Source of the DNA: CBDDGJ01 sp965227805
Lineage (GTDB): Bacteria > Pseudomonadota > Alphaproteobacteria > RS24
Length of the DNA stretch: 64,000 nucleotides
Direction of reading: 5' to 3'
Assembly: GCA_965227805.1 (NCBI GenBank)
Contig: CBDDGJ010000003.1
Location: 806,001-870,000 of the forward strand
How positions within the stretch are numbered: the stretch's first letter is position 1; every line of letters starts with the position of its first letter. Below the pieces are notes generated by a model. The model was not told where the DNA came from. It did no database searches and was given only the letters and a program-made list of their open reading frames with translations. Below are positions 44,176 to 53,760 of this stretch, in pieces. The position numbers were made by a program, and so were the translations under genes.

Positions 44176-45519
44176 ATGGGCACGGCTAAAGAAGGAAGTC
44201 TGGAAGCCCCAACGCGGCATCCGCTTGCGTGGCAAACGGAAGATTTTTACGACGCCGAAGCGCTGGATGCAGAATTGCGCCGGCAATTTGATATATGCCA
44301 TGGATGTCGTCGCTGTTTTAATCTGTGTGATAGCTTTCCGCGTCTATTTGATTTAATTGATGAATCGGAAAGTGGTGAGCTGGATACGGTGGATAGTGCG
44401 GATTTCGCCCCGGTAATCGATGCATGCACATTGTGCGATATGTGCTTTATGACCAAATGCCCCTATGTGCCACCGCATGAATTTAATCTCGACTTTCCGC
44501 ATCTGATGTTGCGCGCGCGCGCGGTGGCGCTTAAGCAAAAAGGCAGGCCGCATTTTGTGCAAAATCAGCTCGCGCACATGGATAGAAATGGCAAAGCCGC
44601 AGCCCCGCTCGCGCCAGTGGTGAATTGGGGAGCAAAAAAAGGTAATGTGCTCACCCGCCCGCTTTTGGATAAAGCGGCTGGCATTGATAAAAATGCTGAA
44701 CTGCCTAAATTTGCCGGCAAAACATTTATGAAACGCGCCGCCGGGGCTGATTATACCCCCCATGCAGATGGTTCAGCCAAAACCCGCAAAGCACTTATTT
44801 ATGCAACATGTGCGGTGAATTATAATAACCCGCAAATTGGCGAGGCAGCGGCTAAAGTGTTGTCGCATTTAGGGGTGCGCCTCACATTTGATTATCCGGG
44901 CTGTTGCGGTATGCCATTTTTAGAGCAAGGTAATATTGAAAAAGTGGCGGAAAATGCCAAAAAAATCGCTGCCGCTTTGCGCCCCTATATTGAAGATGGC
45001 CATGATATTATCACGCTTACGGCCAGTTGTGGCCTCATGTTCAAATTTGAATGGCCGCTTATTTTACCCGATAATGCAGATGTAAAATTATTGAGTAATG
45101 CGTGTAAAGATATTTCGCATTATATTATGGATATTGCCGATAATGAAGGTTTACCCGAAGGCCTAAAACCAGTTTCGCAAAATATCGCCATGCATTTGGC
45201 GTGTCATGCCCGGGCGCAAAATACGGGGCCGAAATCGGCAGACCTCTTGCGGCTTATTCCCGAAGCAAAAGTGACGGTAATTGAGCGTTGTTCCGGCCAT
45301 GGCGGCACATTTGGCGTGCTTAAGGAAACGCATGGGCTTGCCATGAAAATCGGCAAACCGCCGGCGCGTGCCATTGCGAAAGCTGAAGCCGAAACATTAT
45401 GTTCCGACTGCCCGCTTGCGGCCAAGCATCTGGTGCAGGTGGTTGATACACTCGATGGCGAACAAAAAATAGATGCCGCGCATCCGGTCGAACTTTTGGC
45501 GCGCGCTTACGGATTATGA
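44176..45519 (+). CDS. Iron-sulfur oxidoreductase, GlpC/HdrD-like, with two [4Fe-4S] sites and CCG domains
   Basis: A 447-residue soluble protein. Two ferredoxin-type sites are C41-C44-C47-C51 (ICHGCRRCFNLC) and C84-C87-C90-C95 (CTLCDMCFMTKC). Two cysteine-rich CCG-type domains follow, with DYPGCCGMPFLEQG near 242 and CHARAQ near 342 then ERCSGHGGTFGVL and CSDCPLA. This resembles the heterodisulfide-reductase-like proteins that accompany rubrerythrin and DUF3501. It could pass electrons to the rubredoxin-less rubrerythrin, an inference from context. Confidence 0.88.
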   Translation: MGTAKEGSLEAPTRHPLAWQTEDFYDAEALDAELRRQFDICHGCRRCFNLCDSFPRLFDLIDESESGELDTVDSADFAPVIDACTLCDMCFMTKCPYVPPHEFNLDFPHLMLRARAVALKQKGRPHFVQNQLAHMDRNGKAAAPLAPVVNWGAKKGNVLTRPLLDKAAGIDKNAELPKFAGKTFMKRAAGADYTPHADGSAKTRKALIYATCAVNYNNPQIGEAAAKVLSHLGVRLTFDYPGCCGMPFLEQGNIEKVAENAKKIAAALRPYIEDGHDIITLTASCGLMFKFEWPLILPDNADVKLLSNACKDISHYIMDIADNEGLPEGLKPVSQNIAMHLACHARAQNTGPKSADLLRLIPEAKVTVIERCSGHGGTFGVLKETHGLAMKIGKPPARAIAKAEAETLCSDCPLAAKHLVQVVDTLDGEQKIDAAHPVELLARAYGL

Positions 45520-45538
45520 GATATTTAAGAGGATATAA

Positions 45539-46132
45539 ATGAGCCCCACACCTAAAAAAATTGAAAAAGCGGATATTTTATCTTTAGAAGATTATGCCGT
45601 AAGACGAAAAGACATACGCCAACAAACGGTGGCGCTTAAAAAACCGCGCCGCATTGATGTTGGGCCTTTTGCAACATTTTATTTCGAGAATTATCACACC
45701 ATGCTGCGCCAGGTGCAAGAAATGCTCTATATTGAGAAGGGCGGGGATGAGCAATTAGCCGATGAGCTTGCGGCTTATAATCCGATGATTCCGCAAGGCA
45801 GTGAGCTTACCGCAACACTCATGTTTGAAATTGATGATCCGGTGCGGCGTAATTCGGTTTTATATCGTCTGGCCGATGTTGAGCTTACAGCTTTTATTCA
45901 ACTGGGGGATGAAAAAATCTATGCCGTGCCCGACCAGGAAGTGGAACGCACTACGCCGGACGGCAAAACCTCTTCAGTGCATTTTTTGCACTTTCCCTTT
46001 ACGCCGGCGCAAATTACCCGTTTCAAAAGCGATGCAGGTGATGTGATTATCGGGATGGCGCATGAAAACTATGCCCATATGACGCTGTTGCAACCCGCAT
46101 CACGCGCCTCCCTAGCGGCAGATTTTGACTAG
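45539..46132 (+). CDS. DUF3501 family protein
   Basis: A 197-residue soluble protein matching DUF3501. Landmarks are ILSLEDYAVRRKDIRQQTVALKK at 14-36, RIDVGPFATFYFENYHTMLRQVQEML at 38-63 and YNPMIPQGSELTATLMFEI at 80-98. The function is unknown; the gene regularly follows an Fe-S oxidoreductase and rubrerythrin, as here, so a role in peroxide or metal handling is suspected. Its stop overlaps the stop of convergent yciB by a few bases. Confidence 0.88.
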   Translation: MSPTPKKIEKADILSLEDYAVRRKDIRQQTVALKKPRRIDVGPFATFYFENYHTMLRQVQEMLYIEKGGDEQLADELAAYNPMIPQGSELTATLMFEIDDPVRRNSVLYRLADVELTAFIQLGDEKIYAVPDQEVERTTPDGKTSSVHFLHFPFTPAQITRFKSDAGDVIIGMAHENYAHMTLLQPASRASLAADFD

Positions 46133-46695
46133 TTTTTGCTATCGTCTATATGCGGCTTGAGCAAAATAACTTGCACAATAATAAAGGCGATTGAAATAAA
46201 CGGAAAGCCGAATAGCTTAAACGAGACCCAAAAATCGGTCGAAAAATTGCGCCATATAATTTCATTGAGCAGCGCGAGACTTAAAAAAAACCATACCCAG
46301 CGGCGGGTGAAAATATGCCACCCCGTTTCGGTTAGGGGGAGGGTTTTGCCCATAAGCATATGCAAAAAATTCTTCCCGCGCCATAGACCGAAAGCCAAAA
46401 TGCTGGCGAATAATATATAAATAATGCTCGGCTTTATTTTGATAAATATCTCATTTTGCAAGACGAGCGTAAGCCCGCCAAAAACCAAAATAAACCCGCC
46501 CGTTATAAGCGTCATATTTTGCGGGCGTTTTCCTTGCAGCACATTCCATCCGATAATTATAAAAAAGGCCAGCATGAAACCGGCAGTTGCAATAAATATG
46601 TTCTGGCTCTCGGGCAGATTAAACCATTTTGCCCCATAGAGATTGAGCACAAAGAAAATAATCAGGGGGGCAAATTCTTCTAAAAATTTTTGCAT
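46129..46695 (-). CDS. yciB: Inner-membrane septation protein A (YciB/IspZ family)
   Basis: A 188-residue membrane protein with about five helices. FAPLIIFFVLNLYGAKWF near the start, the central IKPSIIYILFASILAFGLWRGKNFLHMLMGK and WFFLSLALLNEIIWRNFSTDFWVSFKLFGFP are the YciB/IspZ signatures. It affects cell envelope synthesis and septation; the old name intracellular septation protein is kept. The gene follows ftsY by 12 bases in a dapF-mtaB-ftsY-yciB series common in Alphaproteobacteria. Confidence 0.93.
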   Translation of the reverse strand: MQKFLEEFAPLIIFFVLNLYGAKWFNLPESQNIFIATAGFMLAFFIIIGWNVLQGKRPQNMTLITGGFILVFGGLTLVLQNEIFIKIKPSIIYILFASILAFGLWRGKNFLHMLMGKTLPLTETGWHIFTRRWVWFFLSLALLNEIIWRNFSTDFWVSFKLFGFPFISIAFIIVQVILLKPHIDDSKN

Positions 46696-46707
46696 TACCT
46701 ACCTTCT

Positions 46708-47625
46708 TTATATATCTAACCCGATAAGGGCATGGGCAAAGGCGTGTGCATGAAAGGCTTGCAAATCATCTAGCTGCTCGCCAACACCGATAAAATATAT
46801 TGGTAAGGCAAGTTTGCGCGCCAAAGCAACCAGAACCCCGCCGCGCGCTGTGCCGTCTAGCTTGGTCATAATCAGCCCATTGATTTCGGCAGCTTGCAGA
46901 AAACCCTGCGCCTGGCTTAATGCATTTTGCCCAACCGTTGCATCTAATATAAGCAAAGAGGCATGCGGCGCGCTTATATCCAATTTACGAACAACCCGAA
47001 TAATTTTTTGTAACTCGGCCATTAAATTTTCATTAGATTGCAAACGCCCCGCCGTATCAATGAGTAAAATATCAACCCCGTCACGCACAGCCCGTTCATA
47101 CGCACCATAGACCAGCCCCGCCGCGTCGCCGCCCGGCTTGGTCGTGGCAATTTCAACGCCTGCGCGTTTGCTCCATATATCTAATTGCTCGATCGCTGCC
47201 GCCCGAAATGTATCGCCAGCAACCACCAAAACACGTTTTCCCTGCGCTTTGAATTTTTGCGCCAGTTTTCCAAGCGTGGTGGTTTTGCCCGCCCCATTTA
47301 CGCCCGTCATTAAAATCACGGCCGGTTTTTTATCACTGGGCAAGGTAAAGTCTTGCTGCACGGGCAACAGGCACTGGGTAATTTCTTTGGCAAGCTGCGC
47401 CTTTATAGCTTCTGCCGTGGGGCGTTCGGTGAATTTATGCGCCTTTAATTGCGCAATAATATGGGCGGCAGCATCCAGCCCTAAATCGGCAGTAATAAGC
47501 TGCTCTTCTAACTCTTGCAACACGGCTTCATCAAGTTTTGCTTGCCCGAAAAGCTGTGTCAAATTTTCGCCCAAAGCATGGCTAGAGCGACTTAAACCCT
47601 TTTTTAGGCGATCAAATAAACCCAT
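46708..47625 (-). CDS. ftsY: Signal recognition particle receptor FtsY
   Basis: A 305-residue SRP GTPase that docks ribosome-SRP complexes at the membrane. The N domain spans about 1-95; the G domain has the P-loop GVNGAGKTTTLGKLA, the insertion box VAGDTFRAAA, DTAGRLQ and TKLDGTARGG. The long acidic A domain of E. coli FtsY is missing; only a short amphipathic MGLFDRLKKGLSRSS start remains, as is usual in this class. ATG 47625 overlaps the mtaB stop by one base; GTG 47631 is an alternative. Confidence 0.95.
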   Translation of the reverse strand: MGLFDRLKKGLSRSSHALGENLTQLFGQAKLDEAVLQELEEQLITADLGLDAAAHIIAQLKAHKFTERPTAEAIKAQLAKEITQCLLPVQQDFTLPSDKKPAVILMTGVNGAGKTTTLGKLAQKFKAQGKRVLVVAGDTFRAAAIEQLDIWSKRAGVEIATTKPGGDAAGLVYGAYERAVRDGVDILLIDTAGRLQSNENLMAELQKIIRVVRKLDISAPHASLLILDATVGQNALSQAQGFLQAAEINGLIMTKLDGTARGGVLVALARKLALPIYFIGVGEQLDDLQAFHAHAFAHALIGLDI

Positions 47626-48863
47626 TAGCACACCTCGCCCAAAAGCACTGCTTCATCATAGCCGGTAATCTGCAGCTTTACCATTTCACCGGCTTGCAAG
47701 GGTGTTGCTGATTGTATCAGGGCAAAATTCTCGGCGCGTGCATGGGTTGGTGTTTCTGCTAAAGCGGATATTGTTTTGCCGATTTGTGTGGAAAACCATT
47801 TTTTTCTTTGCTTAGCCCCTTCTGCGCGCAAAAGGGCAGCGCGGTGTTTTATGGCTTGGGGGGACACTTGCGGCATCCGCGCTGCCGGGGTGCCCGGGCG
47901 GGGCGAAAAGGGAAATATATGTAGCCAGCGAATATCACATTCATGAATAAGGCGGCGGGAGTTTTCAAACATCTCTGCGCTTTCCGTGGGAAAACCAGCA
48001 ATTAAATCTGCGCCGAATAAAATATCTGGCCGCTTCTTGCGTAAGCGCGTGCATAAATCTATGGCATCAGCGCGGCTATGGCGGCGTTTCATGCGTTTTA
48101 GAATCATATCATCACCCGATTGTAATGATAAATGCAGATGCGGCATAAGGCGCGATTCTTCGCCCATAATGTCGCATAGGGCAAGCGGCAATTCTATCGC
48201 ATCCACCGAACTTAGGCGCATACGCGGCAAGTCTGGCACCTCACGTAAAAGCGTGCGAATTAAATCGCTTATATCGCCCGCACCATTATCGGTACCCCAG
48301 GAGGTTATATCAACACCCGTCAATACAATTTCCTTATGTCCCTGTTCGACAAGTGTGCGGCATTGCGCCACAATATCAGCCTGTGCCCGCGAGCGCGAAT
48401 TACCGCGCCCAAACGGGATGATACAAAATGTGCACCGGTGATCACAACCGGCCTGAATCTGCACGAAAGCCCGTGCGCGCTGCTCTTGCTTTGGGGGGCG
48501 CACAGCAGCAATCTCACGCTGATGCATAATATCCCCCACAATTACCGGTGCGGCATCTTCCTGATAGCTTGTCGTCTTAACCTTTTCATGATTGCCGATC
48601 ACGCGGTCGGTTTCATTCATAGCCGCAAAATCTTCGGTTTCAATTTGTGCGGCACAACCGGTTACAAAAATTTTATGTGCGGGGTTCTTGCGCTTTTCCT
48701 GCCTTATGGCTTTGCGGGTTTGACGCACCGCCTCTTGTGTCACGGCACAGCTATTGATGATGGTGGTGTGTGTAAGCCCTGCGGCTTGTGCCGCAGCCCC
48801 AATGGCATCGCCTTCAAGCGCATTTAGACGACAGCCAAAATTTTTGACATGCACCGTGCTCAT
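47625..48863 (-). CDS. mtaB: tRNA t6A37 methylthiotransferase MtaB
   Basis: A 412-residue radical SAM enzyme that adds the methylthio group to t6A37 of tRNA. The N-terminal domain has cluster cysteines C11, C39 and C70; the radical SAM motif is C140-C144-C147 (GCDHRCTFCIIPFGRG); a TRAM domain closes the protein. The start GCRLN type sequence (FGCRLNALEG) separates MtaB from MiaB and RimO. ATG 48863 overlaps the dapF stop (ATGA); an upstream start at 48875 is possible. Confidence 0.94.
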   Translation of the reverse strand: MSTVHVKNFGCRLNALEGDAIGAAAQAAGLTHTTIINSCAVTQEAVRQTRKAIRQEKRKNPAHKIFVTGCAAQIETEDFAAMNETDRVIGNHEKVKTTSYQEDAAPVIVGDIMHQREIAAVRPPKQEQRARAFVQIQAGCDHRCTFCIIPFGRGNSRSRAQADIVAQCRTLVEQGHKEIVLTGVDITSWGTDNGAGDISDLIRTLLREVPDLPRMRLSSVDAIELPLALCDIMGEESRLMPHLHLSLQSGDDMILKRMKRRHSRADAIDLCTRLRKKRPDILFGADLIAGFPTESAEMFENSRRLIHECDIRWLHIFPFSPRPGTPAARMPQVSPQAIKHRAALLRAEGAKQRKKWFSTQIGKTISALAETPTHARAENFALIQSATPLQAGEMVKLQITGYDEAVLLGEVC

Positions 48864-49672
48864 AAGGCCACACATGCGGTAAAATCATGCACGACAGGCC
48901 CGCTTAAAAATATCTCATCTGCGTAGCGCACATATAAATCCCCTCCCGGCAAATGCAGCGTGGTCTCTGGCGCACCTTCCCCCTTATGTCGATGCATATA
49001 TGCCACTGTGGTCGCACAAGCACCCGTGCCGCATGCTTTGGTGAGGCCAACGCCGCGCTCCCATACATGTAGCTCAAGGCTTTCATCCGGCAGGATATGT
49101 GCAAAATTTATATTCGCGCCTTCGGAAAAAAGCGCATGATGTTCAAGCATCTGCCCGTAATTCTGGGCAGCATCTGCGGGGTTATCGACAAATAATACAG
49201 CATGCGGATTCCCGATATTCACCAAAAAGGCAGGGGGTAAATCCGGGTGTAATGTTACCGTGGTTAGATCACCTGCATCATGTGTAAGTGGAATCTGTTG
49301 CCAGCCAAAATGTGGACGCCCCATATTGACCGTAATCATGCCCTGGGAATCTTGCGTGCATGCTAAATTATCTGCCATAGTTTCAATAATCACATGCGGC
49401 ATATCAAGCAATTTCGCTGCCGCGCGTGTGCCATTGCCACACGCCGCGACCTCACCGCCATCGGCATTAAAAATACGCATAAAGGCCGTTCCCCCCCTAT
49501 GCGGCGGTTCAAGCACTAAAAGCTGGTCGCACCCATGGGTGATGGGGTGGGCACGATTTGCCAACGCACGAATTTGCACGGCATCAAGCGCAAGGGACTG
49601 GGCGCGGGCATCAAACAAGATAAAATCATTGCCCGCCCCATTCATATGCGTAAATTCCATCATTTGTGTCAT
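48860..49672 (-). CDS. dapF: Diaminopimelate epimerase
   Basis: A 270-residue enzyme converting LL- to meso-diaminopimelate for lysine and peptidoglycan. The two catalytic cysteines are C78 in AACGNGTRAA and C214 in KACGTGACAT. The start MNGAGNDFILFDAR is typical. The stop overlaps mtaB by four bases. Together with lysC at 28.7-30.0 kb it belongs to the same biosynthetic path. Confidence 0.96.
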   Translation of the reverse strand: MTQMMEFTHMNGAGNDFILFDARAQSLALDAVQIRALANRAHPITHGCDQLLVLEPPHRGGTAFMRIFNADGGEVAACGNGTRAAAKLLDMPHVIIETMADNLACTQDSQGMITVNMGRPHFGWQQIPLTHDAGDLTTVTLHPDLPPAFLVNIGNPHAVLFVDNPADAAQNYGQMLEHHALFSEGANINFAHILPDESLELHVWERGVGLTKACGTGACATTVAYMHRHKGEGAPETTLHLPGGDLYVRYADEIFLSGPVVHDFTACVAL

Positions 49673-49736
49673 AAGTCGTTATAAGCATTTATATATATAA
49701 ATGCCAGCGCATATTTTATGAGCGAAGGGGAGAAAC

Positions 49737-51857
49737 TTATTCCGTATCGTCTTTCTTTATCTCTTCGCCGCTTTCTTGATCAACCACTTTCATAGACAGC
49801 CGCATTTTACCGCGATTATCAATATCGAGCAATTTAACCTTCACTGTCTGGCCTTCCTGCACCACATCGCCAACCTTTTCGACACGATAATCAGCAAGTT
49901 GCGATATATGCACCAGCCCGTCGCGCTTGCCAAAGAAATTAACAAAAGCACCGAAATCCATAATTTTCACAACTGTGCCTTCGTAAATTTGTCCGACTTC
50001 CGGCTCGGCAGCAATGGAGTTAATCCAGTCAATGGCGGCCTGAATCACCGCCGCATCATTGGAGGCGATTTTAATCACCCCATCATCGGCAATGTCGATT
50101 TTTGCACCAGTCGTTTCCACAATCTCGCGAATAACCTTACCGCCCGCACCAATCACTTCACGGATTTTATCCTGTGCAATGCTTATGGTTTCAATTTTGG
50201 GGGCATATTCGCCCATTTCGTCACGCGCGACGCTTAGTGCTTTATTCATCTCGCTCAAAATATGCGCGCGTCCGCCCTTGGCCTGGTCAAGCGCGATACG
50301 CATAATATCTTCGGTAATGCCGGTGATTTTAATATCCATCTGCAAAGACGTAACGCCATCTTGCGTGCCTGCCACTTTGAAATCCATATCACCGAGATGA
50401 TCTTCATCCCCTAAAATATCAGATAACACAGCAAAGCGATCCGCCTCTTTGATCAGCCCCATCGCGATACCGGCTACCGGTTTTTTAAGCGGCACGCCTG
50501 CATCCATCATCGCCAGAGAAGACCCGCATACCGTCGCCATGGAAGATGAACCATTGGATTCGGTTATTTCCGAGACAAGGCGTAGCGTATAGGGAAACGC
50601 TTCTTTTGTGGGCAGCATGGCTTTAAGCGCCCGCCAGGCTAATTTGCCATGGCCGATTTCGCGCCGTCCGGTAAAGCCGACACGCCCTGTCTCCCCCACA
50701 GAAAAGGGAGGGAAATTATAATGCAGCATGAAATTCTCTTTTTTCGTGCCTTCCAGATTATCAATCATCTGCTCATCATCCCCCGTGCCGAGCGTGGCGA
50801 CAACCAGTGCCTGGGTTTCGCCGCGTGTAAAAAGCGCCGAGCCATGTGTGCGTGGCAACACGCCCACTTCCGACATAATTGCCCGCACATCGGCAAGGCC
50901 ACGCCCGTCAATGCGTTTTTGCGTATCCAAAATCGAACCACGCACAATATCGCTTTCCAAAGATTTGAACGCATTGCCCACGTTAATCGCATCATCGGCA
51001 GAAGCCGTTTCATCTAGCAGGCTTGCTTTTACCTCATCACGAATGGTCGCGATTTTTTCTTGCCGGTTTTGCTTATCAGCTTCCTGATAGGCAGCAATAA
51101 GCCCGTCTTTGGCCATGGTTTCAATTTTGCCTTTAAGCGCGCTATCATCGCTTTCGGGTATTTCGCGCGGGGGTTTGGCGCATGTCTCGGCCATGCGGAT
51201 AATGCCATCAATGACGGGTTGAAATTGTTGTTGCCCGAACATCACCGCGCCCAGCATTATATCTTCCGATAATTCCTGTGCTTCCGATTCAACCATAAGC
51301 ACGGCACTTTTTGTGCCCGCCACCACTAAATCCAGGGCGCTTGCTTCATATTGTGCCATGGCGGGGTTCAACACATATTCGCCATTTATATAGCCCACGC
51401 GCGCGCCGCCTATCGGCCCCAAAAAGGGCACGCCAGAAATAGTAAGCGCTGCTGAAACGGCAACCATAGCCACAATATCAGGATCATTTTCCAGATCATG
51501 CGACAAAACTGTGGCAATAACTTGCGTTTCATTTTTGAAACCTTTTACAAAAAGCGGACGAATGGGACGATCAATCAAGCGGGACGTAAGCGTTTCGCGT
51601 TCGCTGGGGCGCCCTTCGCGCTTGAAATATCCGCCCGGTATGCGCCCTGCCGCATAGGTTTTTTCCTGGTAATTAACTGTAAGCGGGAAAAAATCAATTC
51701 CCTCCTTAGGGTGGCGGTCAGCAACCACAGTCGCCAAAACACTGGTTTCGCCATAGGTCGCCAGCACAGCACCATCGGCCTGGCGCGCAATGCGGCCAGT
51801 TTCTAAAATCAGCGGACGCCCGCCCCAATCAATTTCTTCACGTGTAATATCAAACAT
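49737..51857 (-). CDS. pnp: Polyribonucleotide nucleotidyltransferase
   Basis: A 706-residue 3'-5' exoribonuclease of the RNA degradosome. Two RNase PH domains (about 10-230 and 320-540) flank a helical linker; the catalytic-half signatures FTGRREIGHGKLAWRAL and VTESNGSSSMATVCG-type sequence (SEITESNGSSSMATVCGSSL) are clear. A KH domain (IREVIGAGGKVIREI) and an S1 domain (YEGTVVKIMDFGAFVNFFGKRDGLVHISQL) follow. ATG 51857 gives MFDITREEIDWGG; the ATG at 51872 adds five residues. It lies downstream of rpsO, the classic order. Confidence 0.97.
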   Translation of the reverse strand: MFDITREEIDWGGRPLILETGRIARQADGAVLATYGETSVLATVVADRHPKEGIDFFPLTVNYQEKTYAAGRIPGGYFKREGRPSERETLTSRLIDRPIRPLFVKGFKNETQVIATVLSHDLENDPDIVAMVAVSAALTISGVPFLGPIGGARVGYINGEYVLNPAMAQYEASALDLVVAGTKSAVLMVESEAQELSEDIMLGAVMFGQQQFQPVIDGIIRMAETCAKPPREIPESDDSALKGKIETMAKDGLIAAYQEADKQNRQEKIATIRDEVKASLLDETASADDAINVGNAFKSLESDIVRGSILDTQKRIDGRGLADVRAIMSEVGVLPRTHGSALFTRGETQALVVATLGTGDDEQMIDNLEGTKKENFMLHYNFPPFSVGETGRVGFTGRREIGHGKLAWRALKAMLPTKEAFPYTLRLVSEITESNGSSSMATVCGSSLAMMDAGVPLKKPVAGIAMGLIKEADRFAVLSDILGDEDHLGDMDFKVAGTQDGVTSLQMDIKITGITEDIMRIALDQAKGGRAHILSEMNKALSVARDEMGEYAPKIETISIAQDKIREVIGAGGKVIREIVETTGAKIDIADDGVIKIASNDAAVIQAAIDWINSIAAEPEVGQIYEGTVVKIMDFGAFVNFFGKRDGLVHISQLADYRVEKVGDVVQEGQTVKVKLLDIDNRGKMRLSMKVVDQESGEEIKKDDTE

Positions 51858-52011
51858 TCTTTTTCCTATCAAATTTTCTTAAATTCAAATCATCACCCAT
51901 ATATATATATTTACGGGCAATCTTACATAATGCGCCTACCGCCGAGCCGGGTTTGTGCGCTTTTTATCATAATTGAAACTCGGTAATCGGTTAAAAATCA
52001 TCTTTTATAAA
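51858..52011 (-). other. rpsO-pnp intergenic leader
   Basis: These 154 bases separate rpsO from pnp. In E. coli the equivalent leader forms a hairpin cut by RNase III and used by PNPase to repress itself. Here GC-rich pieces around 51930-51960 (GCGCACAAACCCGG, GGCGGTAGGCGC on the minus strand) could fold, and an AT tract (51899-51911) follows. I cannot assign a clear stem by eye. Confidence 0.35.
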
Positions 52012-52281
52012 TTAGCGACGTAAGTTCAAACGCTGTAATAATGATTTATAACGTGCATCATCTTTTGCCTTTACATAATCAAGCAGGCGGCGTCTTTGGC
52101 TTACCAATTTCAACAACCCACGGCGCGAGTGATTATCTTTCGCATGGGTTTTGAAATGTTCGGTAAGATTGACAATACGCTCGGTTAAAATGGCAATTTG
52201 CACATCGGGTGATCCTGTATCACCGTCTTTCACGGCATATTCTTTAATTAACGCTTGTTTGCGTTGAGCTGTAATCGACAT
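52012..52281 (-). CDS. rpsO: 30S ribosomal protein S15
   Basis: An 89-residue ribosomal protein that binds the central domain of 16S rRNA. The sequence has the invariant GDTGSPDVQIAILTERI near residues 20-36, HAKDNHSRRGLLKLVSQRRRLLDYVK near 45-70 and ends YKSLLQRLNLRR. The length is exactly that of the family. AAGGAG precedes the start. It lies 20 bases after truB, in the truB-rpsO-pnp order. Confidence 0.98.
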   Translation of the reverse strand: MSITAQRKQALIKEYAVKDGDTGSPDVQIAILTERIVNLTEHFKTHAKDNHSRRGLLKLVSQRRRLLDYVKAKDDARYKSLLQRLNLRR

Positions 52282-52301
52282 CGTAAACTCCTTCTTTCAT
52301 C

Positions 52302-53228
52302 TTAAAATACATTAAACAGGCGCGTGGGGCGGAAGATAAACTGCTCCACTTTGCCCAATGCACATGTTTTACCGGCATAATATAAACGAAATAGCGAAGC
52401 ATTTTCGGGTGGTTGCGCCGATATATGTGCAAGTGAAATGGCGCGCCCGTGACGTATATTGTCGGCTTGTGCTTCATCTATCATCAGTGCCGGGATGTCG
52501 TCCAGCACCGCATCAAAAGGAAGCAGCAAAGCATCAAGCCCTGCCAAATCGGGCGCACTATGGCGCAAAACCATTAACTTTTCCAGTCTTTTTATATGTT
52601 TTTCGTTAAATTTTCCGACACGCAAGCGGCGAAGCTGGCAAACATGGCCGATTGCGCCCAGTTTTTCGGCTATATCGCGCGCGAGTGCGCGAATATATGT
52701 GCCTTTTGAACAGCGCGCGTAAAATTGCGCCCTTTGTTTGGTCGTGGCAATAAGGCGTAAATCATGAATGGTAATGTGGCGTGCGGCAAGGGCGGGCGGC
52801 GCCCCGGCACGTGCCAGATCATAGGCGCGTTTACCATGCACTTTAAGCGCAGAAAAAGCGGGAGGCATTTGCGCTTGTATGCCGGTAAAATACGGCAAGA
52901 TTTGCTCTATGGCCTGTTTTTCAGGATAAATCTCATTACAGCTTTGCAATTTGCCATAGGCATCCAGACTATCCGTCTGCCGCCCCCATCTTATGGTAAA
53001 GCTATAGGCTTTATCTGCCGCCATCATATAGGCGATGGTTTTGGTGGCCTCCCCCAAAGCCAGGGGCAAAATACCCGAAGCCATCGGGTCAAGCGTGCCG
53101 GCATGGCCAATTTTTTTGGCATCAAAATAGCGCCGTACCCGCGCCACTGCTGCCGTAGAGCCTAAACCACATGGCTTATCCAAAATAAGCCAGCCGGAAA
53201 TGTCGCGTCCTTTTTTGCGCCGTGCCAT
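52302..53228 (-). CDS. truB: tRNA pseudouridine(55) synthase TruB
   Basis: A 308-residue enzyme making pseudouridine 55 in the T-loop. The catalytic aspartate is D47 in GHAGTLDPMASGILPLALGEATK. The start GWLILDKPCGLGSTAAVARVR and the later RCSKGTYIRALARDIAEKLG are family signatures. It is followed by rpsO. The usual upstream neighbours infB and rbfA are absent; a thioesterase is three bases upstream instead. Confidence 0.96.
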   Translation of the reverse strand: MARRKKGRDISGWLILDKPCGLGSTAAVARVRRYFDAKKIGHAGTLDPMASGILPLALGEATKTIAYMMAADKAYSFTIRWGRQTDSLDAYGKLQSCNEIYPEKQAIEQILPYFTGIQAQMPPAFSALKVHGKRAYDLARAGAPPALAARHITIHDLRLIATTKQRAQFYARCSKGTYIRALARDIAEKLGAIGHVCQLRRLRVGKFNEKHIKRLEKLMVLRHSAPDLAGLDALLLPFDAVLDDIPALMIDEAQADNIRHGRAISLAHISAQPPENASLFRLYYAGKTCALGKVEQFIFRPTRLFNVF

Positions 53229-53231
53229 ATA

Positions 53232-53702
53232 TTAACGCGCTGCAAAAATCTCTTCCACGCCCGCCATGGCCGGATAACCGGTTTTATATGCGGCAGGCAT
53301 GCGGCAGGCGCGATTGGTAGAAAGGCGCATGGGCACAAAATCGCTCACGCCCAAAGCGAGCGTTTGTCCTGTCATGCTGCTTATCATCTGAAAACGGCGG
53401 CGGAGATGTAACCGCCCGTCATTTAGGCTAATCCATGTCGCGCAGTGCACAATATCACCCGCATGGGTCGCCTGCTTATACTCAATTTCATGACGGCGCA
53501 CCACAAAACCACAATCGCGTGCCTGATAAGCGGCAAAATCAAAGCCCAAAGCCTTGGAATGGTGCCACGCCACACGCGCCATCCATTGCACATAGACAAC
53601 ATTATTCACATGGTTAAAATCGTCAATATGCGCGGCCTGCACAGGGATCTGCACAATATAGGGCGCAGGGGCAAGCCACTTGAAGTTCTGTTGGTGTTTC
53701 AT
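53232..53702 (-). CDS. Acyl-CoA thioesterase, 4HBT/YbgC type
   Basis: A 156-residue hot-dog fold thioesterase. HIDDFNHVNNVVYVQWMARVAW near residues 26-47 carries the aspartate/asparagine region of the 4-hydroxybenzoyl-CoA thioesterase group, and FVVRRHEIEYKQATHAGDIV near 70-89 is the second signature. Such enzymes release short acyl groups from CoA or acyl carrier protein. It lies three bases before truB, so they are probably co-transcribed. Substrate not known. Confidence 0.87.
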   Translation of the reverse strand: MKHQQNFKWLAPAPYIVQIPVQAAHIDDFNHVNNVVYVQWMARVAWHHSKALGFDFAAYQARDCGFVVRRHEIEYKQATHAGDIVHCATWISLNDGRLHLRRRFQMISSMTGQTLALGVSDFVPMRLSTNRACRMPAAYKTGYPAMAGVEEIFAAR

Positions 53703-53760
53703 AAAAGCTGTTTAGCATATATAAGCCTTATAAGCCATTCTTCTTAAACATATCCTTAAA

